Source of the DNA: Candidatus Paracaedimonas acanthamoebae
Lineage (GTDB): Bacteria; Pseudomonadota; Alphaproteobacteria; Caedimonadales; Caedimonadaceae
NCBI GenBank assembly: GCA_017307065.1
Contig: JAFKGL010000024.1
Coordinates: 1-34,253, forward strand
Length of the DNA stretch: 34,253 nucleotides
Direction of reading: 5' to 3'
Positions 7,969-17,692 of the stretch are shown one piece after another. The notes below the pieces were generated by a model. That model was not told where the DNA came from, did not search any database, and saw only the letters and a program-made list of their open reading frames with translations. The position numbers and the translations under genes are program-made. Every line of letters starts with the position of its first letter. The stretch's first letter is position 1.

Positions 7969-8454
7969 ATGAAAACTTTCTTTTTATCCACGCTTCAGGA
8001 AACGCAACAAATAGCTCAACAACTTGCTCAATGTTCAGCGCCAAAAGATGTGATTATGTTGCAAGGAGATTTAGGGGCAGGGAAAACAGAATTTGCTCGA
8101 GCGTTCATTCGAGAATTGACCCACCCTGAGATGACAGTACCAAGCCCTACTTTTACGTTGGTAGAAATTTATGAGAGGACTCCTGGAGATATTTGGCACT
8201 TTGATCTTTATCGGCTTAAATCATCTACAGAAATTTGGGATTTGGGGATAGAGGAAGCGTTTGCGCGCGGAATTATCCTTTTGGAATGGCCAGAGAGATT
8301 AGGAAAAGAGTTTATTTTTAAGAATTATCTTGAAGTTTCATTGAAGCTGCAAGGTGATAATCAAACGCGTGAAATAGGCCTTATACCCCATGGGAATTGG
8401 GTCAGTCGTTTAGAGAAAATTCACTTAGATGCTTTCGTTTCAGACGTTATCTAA
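7969..8454 (+). CDS. tsaE: tRNA N6-threonylcarbamoyladenosine synthesis ATPase TsaE
   Basis: A 161-residue P-loop protein that, with TsaB and TsaD, drives t6A formation at position 37 of ANN-reading tRNAs. The Walker A motif is GDLGAGKTEFARAF near residue 33-46. SPTFTLVE, HFDLYRL and LEWPERLG are family landmarks. The ATG at 7969 is chosen over an in-frame TTG at 7948, which would lie inside acpS; AAGGGCAG upstream gives an acceptable site. Its 3' end overlaps addB by 26 bases. In many alphaproteobacteria a sugar kinase (AmgK) and nucleotidyltransferase (MurU) lie between tsaE and addB; both are absent here. Confidence 0.93.
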   Translation: MKTFFLSTLQETQQIAQQLAQCSAPKDVIMLQGDLGAGKTEFARAFIRELTHPEMTVPSPTFTLVEIYERTPGDIWHFDLYRLKSSTEIWDLGIEEAFARGIILLEWPERLGKEFIFKNYLEVSLKLQGDNQTREIGLIPHGNWVSRLEKIHLDAFVSDVI

Positions 8455-11134
8455 GTCCTCTGCTAATCCTTTAAAGCAACTTGCATGGCAGCTCTATCAT
8501 TCGTGTCAAGAGGAGCCTTTGGAGGTATCTAAAGCCCTCGTTTTTCTGCCTTCCCGACGTGCAAAACGACAGTTTATTGAAGAATTGCAAAACCTTTTTC
8601 CCGGCAACACATTTATTTTGCCGCAGGTAACTACTTTGAGAGATTGGGCGACTCAGGCCGATAATTTTTTAGGTAAATTGCTTCCACCAGTCTCTTTTTT
8701 TGAACGTGAATTGCATTTTATTAATTTTTTAAAGCCATATGTACGTGAAGAATCACAAGCGAACCAATTTGCAGAATCTCTGTCATCCCTCCATGATGAA
8801 TTTATTTTTGCTGAAATACCTTTCGAGAGAGCCCGAAAATTAACGCCTGAAGCTTTTGCGGCTCATTGGCAAGAGAACTTAAAATATTTGGAAATCATTC
8901 AAGAGAGATGGCCTCGTTTTTTAAGGCAAATAAAACGCAGCGATCCGTGTATACATTTTGTGCAATTTCTTAATTTACAGATTGAGGCATGGAAGCAAAA
9001 TCCTCTGCAGATTCCGGTCATTGCAGCGGGTTTTGAGGAAGATATTCCGGTTGTGCAAAGATTTATAGCGGCGATAGAGCAACTTCCCAAAGGAAAAGTA
9101 TATCGAGAAAATTGCTGGAATAGTTTGGAAGAAAAGACACTCATAAATTTATTTTCTGCTGAAACATCCTTTTCTCAAGATGAAAAACAAGGAGCAGCGA
9201 CGCGCACAGAGACACTGACTCAAAAATTCCATTTAAGAGAATTTTCATCTCTTGAAGAAGAAGCCAGAGTTATTGCTCTCTTAATGAGAGAGCAACTTGA
9301 GGAATCGGATAAAACAATAGCCTTAATTACGCCTTTGCGTGCTTTGGCAGAACGCGTTATATCGGAACTTGCGCGGTGGAATTTAAATATTGATGATTCT
9401 TATGGGAAGAATTTATCAGAGATTCCTTTAGGTCTTTTTTTTAGGCATTCCCTTAATTGTGTTTTGAAAGATTTCGAAAGTATTTCCTTTTTGAGCTTAC
9501 TTAAGCACCCTTATATGGCTCAAATCCATAAAACTCACATAGAGAAACTTGAAATCCAGCATTTGCGGGGTCGGTTATTTTCCGGCAATATATTTTCTCT
9601 TCTAAAAGAAATTCCGAAAGGAACAGAGCTCTATAATTTTTTACTTTCTCTTCAAGAAGGAGCTTCTTCTTTAAAATATTTGCTTTCACAGCAAACAATT
9701 CGGTTAAAGGATTTAGTAGAGGCACATGTGCAATTTATTAAATTTTTATCATCAGATACGGTTGAAGATTATAGAGGCTACAAGGAATTTACGTCACAAT
9801 TAAAAGGACTGGATCGAGCTTTAAGCCATCTTAAAATAAAGGGAACAGATTATCCGCTTGTTTTGGAAAAACTTCTAAATCAAGTAACGCTTCGGCCCTC
9901 TTATGGTGTTCATCCAAGACTCCATATCTGGGGGCCTCTAGAGGCTCAATTACAAACAGTTGATTATCTAATTATTGGCGGGATGAACGAGAAAAATTGG
10001 CCAGGGAACTCTCAACAAAGTCCTTGGTTGAATGAAGGTATGCGAACTATTCTAGGGCTCCCAACGAGAGCTAAGTGGTATGAGCTTAAAAAGAATTTAT
10101 GGGTTAATCTTTTAAGAGCGCCTGAAGTTATTTTGACGCGGGCTTTGCGTGAAGAAGGGCAGATTGAGCCTGCATCGAGATGGTGGTTAGAATTGTTGGC
10201 AAAACTTAAAGCCAAAGGGCAATACGAAACTCACTACTTAAGTTCTGTTTATCAGCAATGGGCAAAAATTTTAGATCATCCTTTAGAGCAAAAAATCCTT
10301 TTTCGTCCTGCGCCTTGTCCTCCTCTTGAGGCGCGGCCTCGTACGTTGAGTGTGACTCAAATTGAGACATGGATTCGGGATCCTTATTCTATTTATGCGC
10401 GAGAAATCTTAAAGTTGAAACCTCTGGACCCTTTGGAGCCAGGGCTCAGTCCAGCCTTGTTTGGGGTGATGATTCATCAAATTCTCGAAACATTTTTTAA
10501 ACAAGGAAATGCAGTACAAGATGAACAAGCTCATGAAATTCTTTCTAATTTAGGAAAGAATACTTTTAATGACGCTTTAAGTCATCCTGTTGTTGCGTCA
10601 TTTTGGTGGACGCGATTTAATCGACTTATCACCTGGTTTTTAGGGGTTGAAAGAACATTAATCCCAACCACAAGATTTGTCGAAGCCCGAGGTGAAATCT
10701 TCCTTGAAGGTCCTTTTGGGCTTTTCAAACTTAAAGCAACAGCGGATAGAATTGACCTTAATGAAGATGGAACAGCTTGCCTTATTGATTATAAAACGGG
10801 AAGGCTTCCAACCCGAAAAGAAATCGACCAGGGAATAAAACCACAGCTTCCTCTTGAGGCGGCTATTTTACAAAGAGGAGGATTTCAAGGAATAGATTCT
10901 CATCGTTCAATTGTAATGCGGTATATGCATTTATCAGGAGGGCAACCAGCAGGCATGCTTTTGGATATGGCCGAAGGTGATCTTGTTGAAAAAGCGTTAA
11001 AATCTCTTCAAGAGATGATTAATGAATATGATGATCCCAAAAAACCTTATGCTTCCTGTCCGATTCTTGAGATTGCGCCGTCTTTTTCACCTTATCATCA
11101 TTTATCGAGAATTCAAGAATGGCAGGGTTTGTAA
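8429..11134 (+). CDS. addB: Double-strand break repair protein AddB
   Basis: A 901-residue protein of the alphaproteobacterial AddB type, the partner of AddA in resecting DNA double-strand ends for RecA. The N-terminal region is helicase-like without a functional ATPase core (KALVFLPSRRAKRQF near residue 37). The C-terminal PD-(D/E)XK nuclease domain looks intact: LFGVMIHQILETFF near residue 680, ATADRIDL near residue 772, CLIDYKTGRLPT near residue 786 and the glutamine-bearing PQLPLEAAIL near residue 808. It starts inside tsaE, and its stop overlaps the likely addA ATG (TAATG at 11132-11136), so addB and addA are translationally coupled. Confidence 0.92.
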   Translation: MLSFQTLSKSSANPLKQLAWQLYHSCQEEPLEVSKALVFLPSRRAKRQFIEELQNLFPGNTFILPQVTTLRDWATQADNFLGKLLPPVSFFERELHFINFLKPYVREESQANQFAESLSSLHDEFIFAEIPFERARKLTPEAFAAHWQENLKYLEIIQERWPRFLRQIKRSDPCIHFVQFLNLQIEAWKQNPLQIPVIAAGFEEDIPVVQRFIAAIEQLPKGKVYRENCWNSLEEKTLINLFSAETSFSQDEKQGAATRTETLTQKFHLREFSSLEEEARVIALLMREQLEESDKTIALITPLRALAERVISELARWNLNIDDSYGKNLSEIPLGLFFRHSLNCVLKDFESISFLSLLKHPYMAQIHKTHIEKLEIQHLRGRLFSGNIFSLLKEIPKGTELYNFLLSLQEGASSLKYLLSQQTIRLKDLVEAHVQFIKFLSSDTVEDYRGYKEFTSQLKGLDRALSHLKIKGTDYPLVLEKLLNQVTLRPSYGVHPRLHIWGPLEAQLQTVDYLIIGGMNEKNWPGNSQQSPWLNEGMRTILGLPTRAKWYELKKNLWVNLLRAPEVILTRALREEGQIEPASRWWLELLAKLKAKGQYETHYLSSVYQQWAKILDHPLEQKILFRPAPCPPLEARPRTLSVTQIETWIRDPYSIYAREILKLKPLDPLEPGLSPALFGVMIHQILETFFKQGNAVQDEQAHEILSNLGKNTFNDALSHPVVASFWWTRFNRLITWFLGVERTLIPTTRFVEARGEIFLEGPFGLFKLKATADRIDLNEDGTACLIDYKTGRLPTRKEIDQGIKPQLPLEAAILQRGGFQGIDSHRSIVMRYMHLSGGQPAGMLLDMAEGDLVEKALKSLQEMINEYDDPKKPYASCPILEIAPSFSPYHHLSRIQEWQGL

Positions 11135-14100
11135 TGCAGCTTTCTAATTCAAGGCATTTAGCTCTTAATCCAGACTTTAATGTATGGGTGTCTGCTTCAG
11201 CAGGAACAGGGAAAACTAAAATCCTTACAGATAGACTTCTTATGTTGTTATTGACAGGCGCTGAACCTCAAAAAATTCTGTGCCTTACTTTCACAAAAGC
11301 AGCTGCCGCAGAAATGAAAGAGAGGCTCCTCAATCATACCTTAGAGTGGGCAACGTGTTCAGATGGAAAATTAAAAGAGAGTCTAGAGCAATTTTTAGAA
11401 AGACTTCCTTCTCAAGAAGAACAAGCCAAAGCACGTTCTCTTTTTATAGATCTTATACATGTGGTCCCTAGCATACGAATTACGACAATTCATAGTTTTT
11501 GTCAGTCTTTACTTGTGCAGTTTCCTGTGGAAGCGGGAATTGTGCCGAATTTTAAAATTCTAGCGGAGCATGAAAGCCAAGCACTTTTAACCCAGGCTGT
11601 TGAAGAGATTTTGACATTTTCTACCACTTCTTCAATACTGAAGCAGTCAATAACACTCTTAACAGAACGTTTACATGTATCAACTTTTCAAGAAATTATA
11701 GAGAACCTTATTGAAAGACCTGAACGTCTTCAAAGAGTCTTAGGTAAAGGTCTTGAAATAGCCCGTCATAATCTGGAGGAGCTTTTTGGATGCTGTGAGA
11801 CAGATACGGCTGAAGACTATCTTCTTCAGTTTCAAGAGGCTCACAAAGAGCATTTAGATGAGCTTAAAAATGTGAGTTCTTGCTTAATAAAAGGCGGGAA
11901 AACAGATGTCGCGCGCGGTGAAGCTATTCAAGCTTTCCTTGCTTTACAAGATTCTTTTACGCAGAAAGATTTTGATTCTTATGCGAGTCATTTTCTAACA
12001 GTAGAAGGAGAAATTCGTAAAAAATTAGCTTCGACGGCGATTTGTCAGGATTTTCCTTATGTTTTAGATGTGTTGATTAAAGAAGCTCAGGCGCTTCAGG
12101 ATGTTTTTCAAAAACAAAAAAGCCTCTTTAGTATGAAAATGACAGAAGCTTTATATGTTTTGGGCGCCGTTATCTTAGAAAATTATGAGCGCCTAAAAAA
12201 TATAAAACACTCTCTCGATTACAACGATCTTATTCAAAAGGCTAAGTTACTTTTAACCGATGTGGATCTCTCCGCTTGGGTTTTATATAAGCTTGATGGA
12301 GGGATTGATCATCTCTTAATTGATGAAGCTCAAGATACCAATGAAGCGCAGTGGGCTATTATCCAAGCATTAATTGAAGAGTTTTATGCGGGTATGAGTG
12401 CACGGTCAACAAGTCGCACCCTATTTGCCGTGGGTGATCCAAAACAGTCAATCTATAGTTTTCAAGGAACGTCTCCTGCAATTTTTGAGAAAAAGAGCAC
12501 TCTATATCAGCGCACAATTAAAGCCGCTCAGAAGAATTTTCATGCACTTTCATTGGAAAAATCCTATCGATCAACCTCAGTTATTTTAGAAGCTGTGAAT
12601 GCCCTTTGTTCTCATAAAGAAGTTAAATCTGCTATCACAACAGGGGGCGAAGAAGTAAGGCATATTAGTCATCATGAGCACAAGGGTGGGGTTGTTGAAC
12701 TATGGCCCTTACTTGAATCAGAAGATAAAGAAACAACGAATCGAGACCATCTGAGTGAATGTCTTGCTCAAAAAATTAAAAAATGGCTGGATCAAAAAAT
12801 TTACTTAGAAGTTCAAGGGCGTTTTATAGAACCTTCGGATATTTTGATTTTGCTTCGAGAGAGAAGCTCTTTGATGTCTTCTTTAATTTCTGCCTTAAAA
12901 GCACAGGGAATCCCGGTGACAGGACCAGATCGGCTCTCTCTTTTAAATGAGATTTCCATTCAAGATTTAATCGCCTTAGGGGAATTTTTATTGTTACCCT
13001 CCGATGATTTAACTCTTGCCTGTGTTCTTAAGAGCCCGCTTGTAGGGCTTAATGATGAAGATCTTTTTCGGCTTGCATATAATCGACAAGGAGAATCCTT
13101 GTGGAGACGACTTCAAAAAGACGTAGCTTATCAAAAACATTATATTTTTCTTTCAGAGCTTCGAAATAAGGTTGATTATGTGGGGCCTTTTGCCTTGTAT
13201 TCTGACCTTTTAAACCGTTTGGAAGGACGTAAAAATTTTCATGCTCGCTTAGGAGAAGAGTGTTTAGATGCGATCGAAGAATTCCTAACTCTTTGTCTAG
13301 ATTATGAAAGAAAACACTGTTCTTCTCTACAAGACTTTCTCATATGGGTAAAATCAACTGACATTGAAGTGAAAAGAGATTTTTCAAAAGCAAATGGTGG
13401 AGTTCGAATAATGACGGTTCATGGGGCAAAAGGATTACAAGCCCCCGTTGTGATTCTAGCTGACACCACGACAAAGCCTGTTTGGCGCGATAAATTTTTA
13501 TGGCAAGAGAAACCAAATCCACTTTTGTTGTGGGCATCTTCTCATGATGAGCTGCCAAATCCCCTGAAAAAAATCAAAGAATCATTGCAAGCAGAACAGC
13601 AAGCTGAATATTGGCGTCTTCTTTATGTGGCTATGACTCGAGCTGAGGAACATCTCTATATTATTGGTGTTAAGTCTAGAACAACAGCCGCAGAGTCTTG
13701 GTATGAAGTTCTTTCGCAAGCTTTAGAGCCGATTTCTCAAAAAATAGAATTTGATGATGGGTCTGTCAAAGGGACAGGATTACGGATTTATAAAGAATCT
13801 CAAGTAAAGCATATCTCCGATCTAATGAAAGCTTCATCTAACAAGTCGTCCTTTTCTTTGCCGAAATATTTACAGAATCCTTTTCCCCAAGAAGAGAAAA
13901 CGGAAGGATTGATTTCTTCTATGATTGAAGAAAGTGTTCTTAACCAAGGTGAAGGAGGTCAATATTTTCAGGAACAAATTCTTCGTAAATTGTTTAAAAA
14001 TTTACTTCTCTGTTCGCCAGAATCTTATGAAAAAGAAGCAGAAAAGATTTTTAGGTTATATTTTTCTTCAATTTCTAGGGAATTATGTGAAAAATGCTAT

Positions 14101-14427
14101 CATATTGTGATCAATATTTTAAATCATCCGAATTTAAGTTTTTTATTTGCGGAGGCGATATATCCAGAAGTTCCTTTTGCAGGGCATTATAAGGGGAGAC
14201 AAGTCACCGGACAAATCGATCTCGTCGTTGTTCGGGATCAAGTTGTTTATATAGTGACTTATAAAACGGATCCTACTGAATTTTTAACGGAAATTTCGCT
14301 TGAAGAGAGAGAAAAAATAGAGATTTATAAAGAAGTTATTCAGAATATTTATCCGAATAAAGAGATCAAATCTTACCTTTTATGGACTGAGACATGCCAG
14401 TTAAAGGAAATTGAATTTAGAAATTAA
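11134..14427 (+). CDS. addA: Double-strand break repair helicase AddA, nuclease motif altered
   Basis: An about 1,097-residue UvrD-family helicase. Motifs in order: SASAGTGKTKILTDR (Walker A, near residue 18), LTFTKAAAAEMKER (Ia), LLIDEAQDTNEAQW (II), AVGDPKQSIYSFQG (III), TVHGAKGLQAPVVIL (V) and LLYVAMTRAEEHLY (VI). The C-terminal RecB-type nuclease domain keeps GQIDLVVV, but the following D-Y-K-T motif reads VTYKTD: the catalytic aspartate is threonine (codon 14257-14259), and the later conserved glutamine also appears lost (EKIEIY). The helicase is probably active and the AddA nuclease probably not. The ATG at 11134 overlaps the addB stop; an in-frame ATG at 11119 would add five residues. 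Confidence 0.93.
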   Translation: MQLSNSRHLALNPDFNVWVSASAGTGKTKILTDRLLMLLLTGAEPQKILCLTFTKAAAAEMKERLLNHTLEWATCSDGKLKESLEQFLERLPSQEEQAKARSLFIDLIHVVPSIRITTIHSFCQSLLVQFPVEAGIVPNFKILAEHESQALLTQAVEEILTFSTTSSILKQSITLLTERLHVSTFQEIIENLIERPERLQRVLGKGLEIARHNLEELFGCCETDTAEDYLLQFQEAHKEHLDELKNVSSCLIKGGKTDVARGEAIQAFLALQDSFTQKDFDSYASHFLTVEGEIRKKLASTAICQDFPYVLDVLIKEAQALQDVFQKQKSLFSMKMTEALYVLGAVILENYERLKNIKHSLDYNDLIQKAKLLLTDVDLSAWVLYKLDGGIDHLLIDEAQDTNEAQWAIIQALIEEFYAGMSARSTSRTLFAVGDPKQSIYSFQGTSPAIFEKKSTLYQRTIKAAQKNFHALSLEKSYRSTSVILEAVNALCSHKEVKSAITTGGEEVRHISHHEHKGGVVELWPLLESEDKETTNRDHLSECLAQKIKKWLDQKIYLEVQGRFIEPSDILILLRERSSLMSSLISALKAQGIPVTGPDRLSLLNEISIQDLIALGEFLLLPSDDLTLACVLKSPLVGLNDEDLFRLAYNRQGESLWRRLQKDVAYQKHYIFLSELRNKVDYVGPFALYSDLLNRLEGRKNFHARLGEECLDAIEEFLTLCLDYERKHCSSLQDFLIWVKSTDIEVKRDFSKANGGVRIMTVHGAKGLQAPVVILADTTTKPVWRDKFLWQEKPNPLLLWASSHDELPNPLKKIKESLQAEQQAEYWRLLYVAMTRAEEHLYIIGVKSRTTAAESWYEVLSQALEPISQKIEFDDGSVKGTGLRIYKESQVKHISDLMKASSNKSSFSLPKYLQNPFPQEEKTEGLISSMIEESVLNQGEGGQYFQEQILRKLFKNLLLCSPESYEKEAEKIFRLYFSSISRELCEKCYHIVINILNHPNLSFLFAEAIYPEVPFAGHYKGRQVTGQIDLVVVRDQVVYIVTYKTDPTEFLTEISLEEREKIEIYKEVIQNIYPNKEIKSYLLWTETCQLKEIEFRN

Positions 14428-14482
14428 AATTATTATTTTACAATAAGTTAAATTTATAATTAAGTTGTCCTGTTGATACTAT

Positions 14483-14512
14483 TTGGCTTTTTACTTTTGT
14501 CCATGGTATAAC
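14483..14512 (+). promoter_or_regulatory. Candidate accB promoter
   Basis: TTGGCT (14483-14488) and TATAAC (14507-14512) are spaced by 18 bases and lie 38 bases before the accB ATG, in the AT-rich gap after addA. Confidence 0.35.
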
Positions 14513-14549
14513 CCCATCAAGTTAATAACTTTGTATACGAGAGAACCGC

Positions 14550-15014
14550 ATGGCAAACCCTTTATCTTTTGATGAAAAAATTGTTCGTAAACTTGCAGAA
14601 ATCCTTAATGAAACAGGCCTATCAGAAATTGAAATAGAGCAAGAAAATAGCCGTTTAAGGATTGCGCGCAATTTAACGGCAGTTGCGACAGTTGAAACTC
14701 CTACAATCATTCCTACTCTATCTAGGGCTGCGCCTGCTCTCGCGCCCCAAGAAGCTGCTCCAGTTGATATAAGTCGTCATCCTGGTGCTGTAAAAGCGCC
14801 GATGGTAGGAACAGCTTATGCGGCTTCCACGCCAGGGGCAGAGCCTTTTATCAAAGTAGGAACAAAAGTCACTCAAGGCCAGACACTTCTTATTATTGAA
14901 GCCATGAAGGTTATGAATCAGATTCGTGCTCCTAAAGAAGGAACAGTAAGTCAAATTTTGTTTGGCGATGGCGATCCTATTGAATTTGATCAACCATTAT
15001 TAATCATTGAGTAA
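14550..15014 (+). CDS. accB: Biotin carboxyl carrier protein of acetyl-CoA carboxylase
   Basis: A 154-residue BCCP that carries CO2 on biotin from AccC to the AccA/AccD carboxyltransferase in fatty acid synthesis. The N-terminal part is a dimerisation-type segment, a Pro/Ala-rich linker follows near residues 55-75, and the C-terminal biotinyl domain contains the attachment motif EAMKVMNQI near residue 113-121 (Lys-116 is the biotin site). Size is normal. A GAGAG tract precedes the ATG. accC starts four bases after its stop, so the two genes are one operon. Confidence 0.95.
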   Translation: MANPLSFDEKIVRKLAEILNETGLSEIEIEQENSRLRIARNLTAVATVETPTIIPTLSRAAPALAPQEAAPVDISRHPGAVKAPMVGTAYAASTPGAEPFIKVGTKVTQGQTLLIIEAMKVMNQIRAPKEGTVSQILFGDGDPIEFDQPLLIIE

Positions 15015-15018
15015 AAAA

Positions 15019-16377
15019 ATGTTTAAGAAAATTCTAATTGCAAACCGCGGTGAAATTGCTCTTCGCGTGCTAAGAGCTTGTCGCGAGATGGGCATTGGCA
15101 CGGTTGCTATTCACTCAACGGCGGATGCAAATTCAATGCATGTCCGTCTAGCAGATGAAAGCCTTTGTGTTGGCCCAGCTCCGGCTAAAGGAAGCTACCT
15201 CAATATGCCAGCCATTATTTCAGCGGCCACAATTTCTGGGGCTGATGCGATTCATCCAGGTGTTGGTTTTCTGTCTGAAAATTATGAATTTGCTCAAATG
15301 GTTGAAGAACATGGATTCACTTTCATTGGTCCCAGTGCAGAGCATACACGTATCATGGGAGACAAGATCACGGCAAAAAACGCGGTGAAAGCTTTAGGAA
15401 TTCCTGTTGTGCCAGGTTCAGATGGGCCGATTTCGTCAGATGAAGAAGGGCTCGCTTTTGCACAAAAAATTGGACTTCCTGTGCTTATCAAAGCAGCAGG
15501 TGGCGGGGGTGGTAAAGGGATGCAAGTTGTCCGTCGCTTCGAGGATATTTCAGAAGCTCTTTCGATTGCTCGCAGTGAAGCCAAAGCCAATTTTGGCAAC
15601 GAACAAGTTTTCATGGAAAAGTATCTTGAGACGCCACGCCATATTGAAATTCAAGTCCTAGCTGATAATTATGGCAATGCGGTCCACTTGGGAGAACGAG
15701 ACTGTTCTATCCAAAGACGACATCAAAAAGTATGGGAAGAAGCTAATTCTCCTGCAATTAGCCCACAACAACGCCATGAACTTGGGACTCTTGTTGCTAA
15801 AGCAGTGAGTGCTATGGGATATCGAGGTGTTGGAACATTTGAATTTCTATATGAAAACGGACAATTTTATTTCATTGAAACGAATACGCGTCTTCAAGTT
15901 GAGCATCCTATCACCGAAATGATTACAGGTGTTGATTTAGTCTGTGAACAAATTAAAGTTGCGGCAGGCGAAAAGCTCACCTTAACTCAAGAAGATATCC
16001 GCTTCAAAGGGCATGCGATTGAATGTCGGATCAATGCGGAAGATCCAGAAACGTTTATTCCAAGTCCAGGAAAAATTACAAACTATCATGCTCCTGGTGG
16101 GTTGCATGTGCGCGTTGATAGCCATCTTTATAATGGATATACGGTTCCTCCTCATTATGATAGCTTAGTCTCAAAACTCATTGTGTATGGTGAGAATCGT
16201 CAAGCTTGTTTAATGCGCTTAAGACGTGCGCTTCAAGAGTATGTTATTGGGGGGATTCAAACTAATTTAGCTTTGCACCAAAAATTAGTGAATCATCCAG
16301 ATGTCATTGCAGGTAATTATGATATTCACTGGTTGGAAGGTATGCTTGCTGAGCAACAAGGGATAAAGGGAGCTTAG
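15019..16377 (+). CDS. accC: Biotin carboxylase subunit of acetyl-CoA carboxylase
   Basis: A 452-residue ATP-grasp enzyme that carboxylates the biotin on AccB. It shows [15 protein letters not shown] at the N-terminus, the glycine-rich ATP loop [14 protein letters not shown] near residues 155-168, [13 protein letters not shown] near residues 229-241, and [15 protein letters not shown] near residue 284, where the usual Met is Thr but the catalytic Glu, Asn and Arg remain. The ATG at 15019 is preferred to an in-frame TTG at 15007, which lies inside accB. Its last bases overlap the convergent ispA stop by three bases. Confidence 0.96.
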   Translation: MFKKILIANRGEIALRVLRACREMGIGTVAIHSTADANSMHVRLADESLCVGPAPAKGSYLNMPAIISAATISGADAIHPGVGFLSENYEFAQMVEEHGFTFIGPSAEHTRIMGDKITAKNAVKALGIPVVPGSDGPISSDEEGLAFAQKIGLPVLIKAAGGGGGKGMQVVRRFEDISEALSIARSEAKANFGNEQVFMEKYLETPRHIEIQVLADNYGNAVHLGERDCSIQRRHQKVWEEANSPAISPQQRHELGTLVAKAVSAMGYRGVGTFEFLYENGQFYFIETNTRLQVEHPITEMITGVDLVCEQIKVAAGEKLTLTQEDIRFKGHAIECRINAEDPETFIPSPGKITNYHAPGGLHVRVDSHLYNGYTVPPHYDSLVSKLIVYGENRQACLMRLRRALQEYVIGGIQTNLALHQKLVNHPDVIAGNYDIHWLEGMLAEQQGIKGA

Positions 16378-17264
16378 AGACTACGGGTTAAAAGAGACAA
16401 AGCAGCTTTTTCGAGTTTAGAAGAAGAAAGGCCGATTTCTTGAAGAGCCAGTAAAGCCTTTTCAACTTCTTCTTTTGCGCGAATACGTGCCTCTTCAATT
16501 CCGAGAAGTTTTACAAAGGTTGCTTTGTTCGCTTGCTTATCAAGACCAACTGTTTTTCCAGTTTTTTCTGGTGAACTTTCATAATCAAGCAGATCATCTG
16601 TAATCTGAAAAGCAAGACCTAAGTGAGTACTAAAGCGACGAACTTCATTTATGAGATGAGCGTCTTTATTACCTAAGATTGCTGCTGCTTCACAAGAAAA
16701 AATGAGAAGAGCACCTGTTTTTAAGGTTTGCATTTGTTGAATTTCATCTAAACTAAATAGTCTCGTTTCTCCTAAGAGATCCAACATTTGCCCTCCCATC
16801 ATTCCTTGAGAGCCACACGCTTTTGCAAGCGCCATAATTAGGTGGAGACGTATGGTTGGGTCTGAATGGGTGTCTTCCATGCTTAAAAGTTGAAACGCTG
16901 CTGTAAGAAGAGAATTTCCAGCAAGAAGGGCCGTGGCTTCATCAAACTTAAGATGAGTGGTTGGTTGTCCGCGTCTTAAAGCTGCATCATCCATACAAGG
17001 AAGATCGTCATGAACAAGAGAGTAGGCATTCACAAATTCAATCGCTGTCGCAACTTGAAGAAGTTGAGTCTCAGGAACTTCAAAAGCTTGGCCAAATTCG
17101 AGCAATAAAAAGCTTCGAAAGCGTTTTCCAGGAGAGAGGGCGCTATATTCCATCGCCTCATAAAGGCGATGAGGGGTATTTTTGCAAAAGATAGCAATAG
17201 TTTTTTTTAGGTGGTCATCTATTTTAAAGCGTATTTCTTGAAGCAGAAAGGTTAATTCTTCCAC
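16374..17264 (-). CDS. ispA: Short-chain polyprenyl (farnesyl/geranyl) diphosphate synthase
   Basis: A 296-residue all-alpha prenyltransferase condensing IPP with allylic diphosphates to feed quinones and undecaprenyl phosphate. The first aspartate-rich motif is [18 protein letters not shown] near residue 88, and the second is [11 protein letters not shown] near residue 227. [13 protein letters not shown] near residue 171 is also typical. The start is a GTG with GAGG seven bases upstream; no better start exists. It follows xseB by 12 bases. xseB-ispA is a classical pair that often continues into dxs, but here the operon ends, facing accC. Confidence 0.93.
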   Translation of the reverse strand: MEELTFLLQEIRFKIDDHLKKTIAIFCKNTPHRLYEAMEYSALSPGKRFRSFLLLEFGQAFEVPETQLLQVATAIEFVNAYSLVHDDLPCMDDAALRRGQPTTHLKFDEATALLAGNSLLTAAFQLLSMEDTHSDPTIRLHLIMALAKACGSQGMMGGQMLDLLGETRLFSLDEIQQMQTLKTGALLIFSCEAAAILGNKDAHLINEVRRFSTHLGLAFQITDDLLDYESSPEKTGKTVGLDKQANKATFVKLLGIEEARIRAKEEVEKALLALQEIGLSSSKLEKAALSLLTRSL

Positions 17265-17276
17265 TTAAAACCTCAC

Positions 17277-17522
17277 TTATATTTCATCCTCCAGGGGGGA
17301 GCGTTCCAAAGAAAGGGTCCCTTCAGGAGAGACAACAATTTGATCAACTTTTAATTTAGCGTCTTTCAAAAGATTCTCACAATGTGTGCGCAAAATCGCA
17401 CCCCTTTCATAATTTTTGATTGCTTCATCAAGAGGAAGACGTCCTTCTTCAAGCTTTCGGACGATCGCCTCAAGCTCACGCATGGCTTCCTCAAAAGGAA
17501 GATTAGAAAGTTCAATTGTCAT
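17277..17522 (-). CDS. xseB: Exodeoxyribonuclease VII small subunit
   Basis: An 81-residue helical protein with the XseB signature LPFEEAMRELEAIVRKLEEG followed by LPLDEAIKNYERG. It binds XseA to form exonuclease VII, which degrades single-stranded DNA. The large subunit is not in this window. Transcribed with ispA downstream. The 170 bases upstream hold no gene. Confidence 0.94.
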   Translation of the reverse strand: MTIELSNLPFEEAMRELEAIVRKLEEGRLPLDEAIKNYERGAILRTHCENLLKDAKLKVDQIVVSPEGTLSLERSPLEDEI

Positions 17523-17692
17523 GCTTAAAACCTAAAATAATTTACTAAATCTTAACTTAAAAACTGAGAACAGTCATCTAGTGTTTTAAGAGAATATAAA
17601 ATTTCTATCATAATTGAGCTTTTGAGGAACCTGCCTTAATTAGATTCTTTTGGAGAAATCTAAAGGCACATTGATAACAATTAATCAAAAAA

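Noticed and set aside
17640-17663. TTAGATT / AATCTAA hairpin after etfA as a terminator
   Set aside because: The stem is only seven AT-rich pairs and no U-tract follows on the minus strand.
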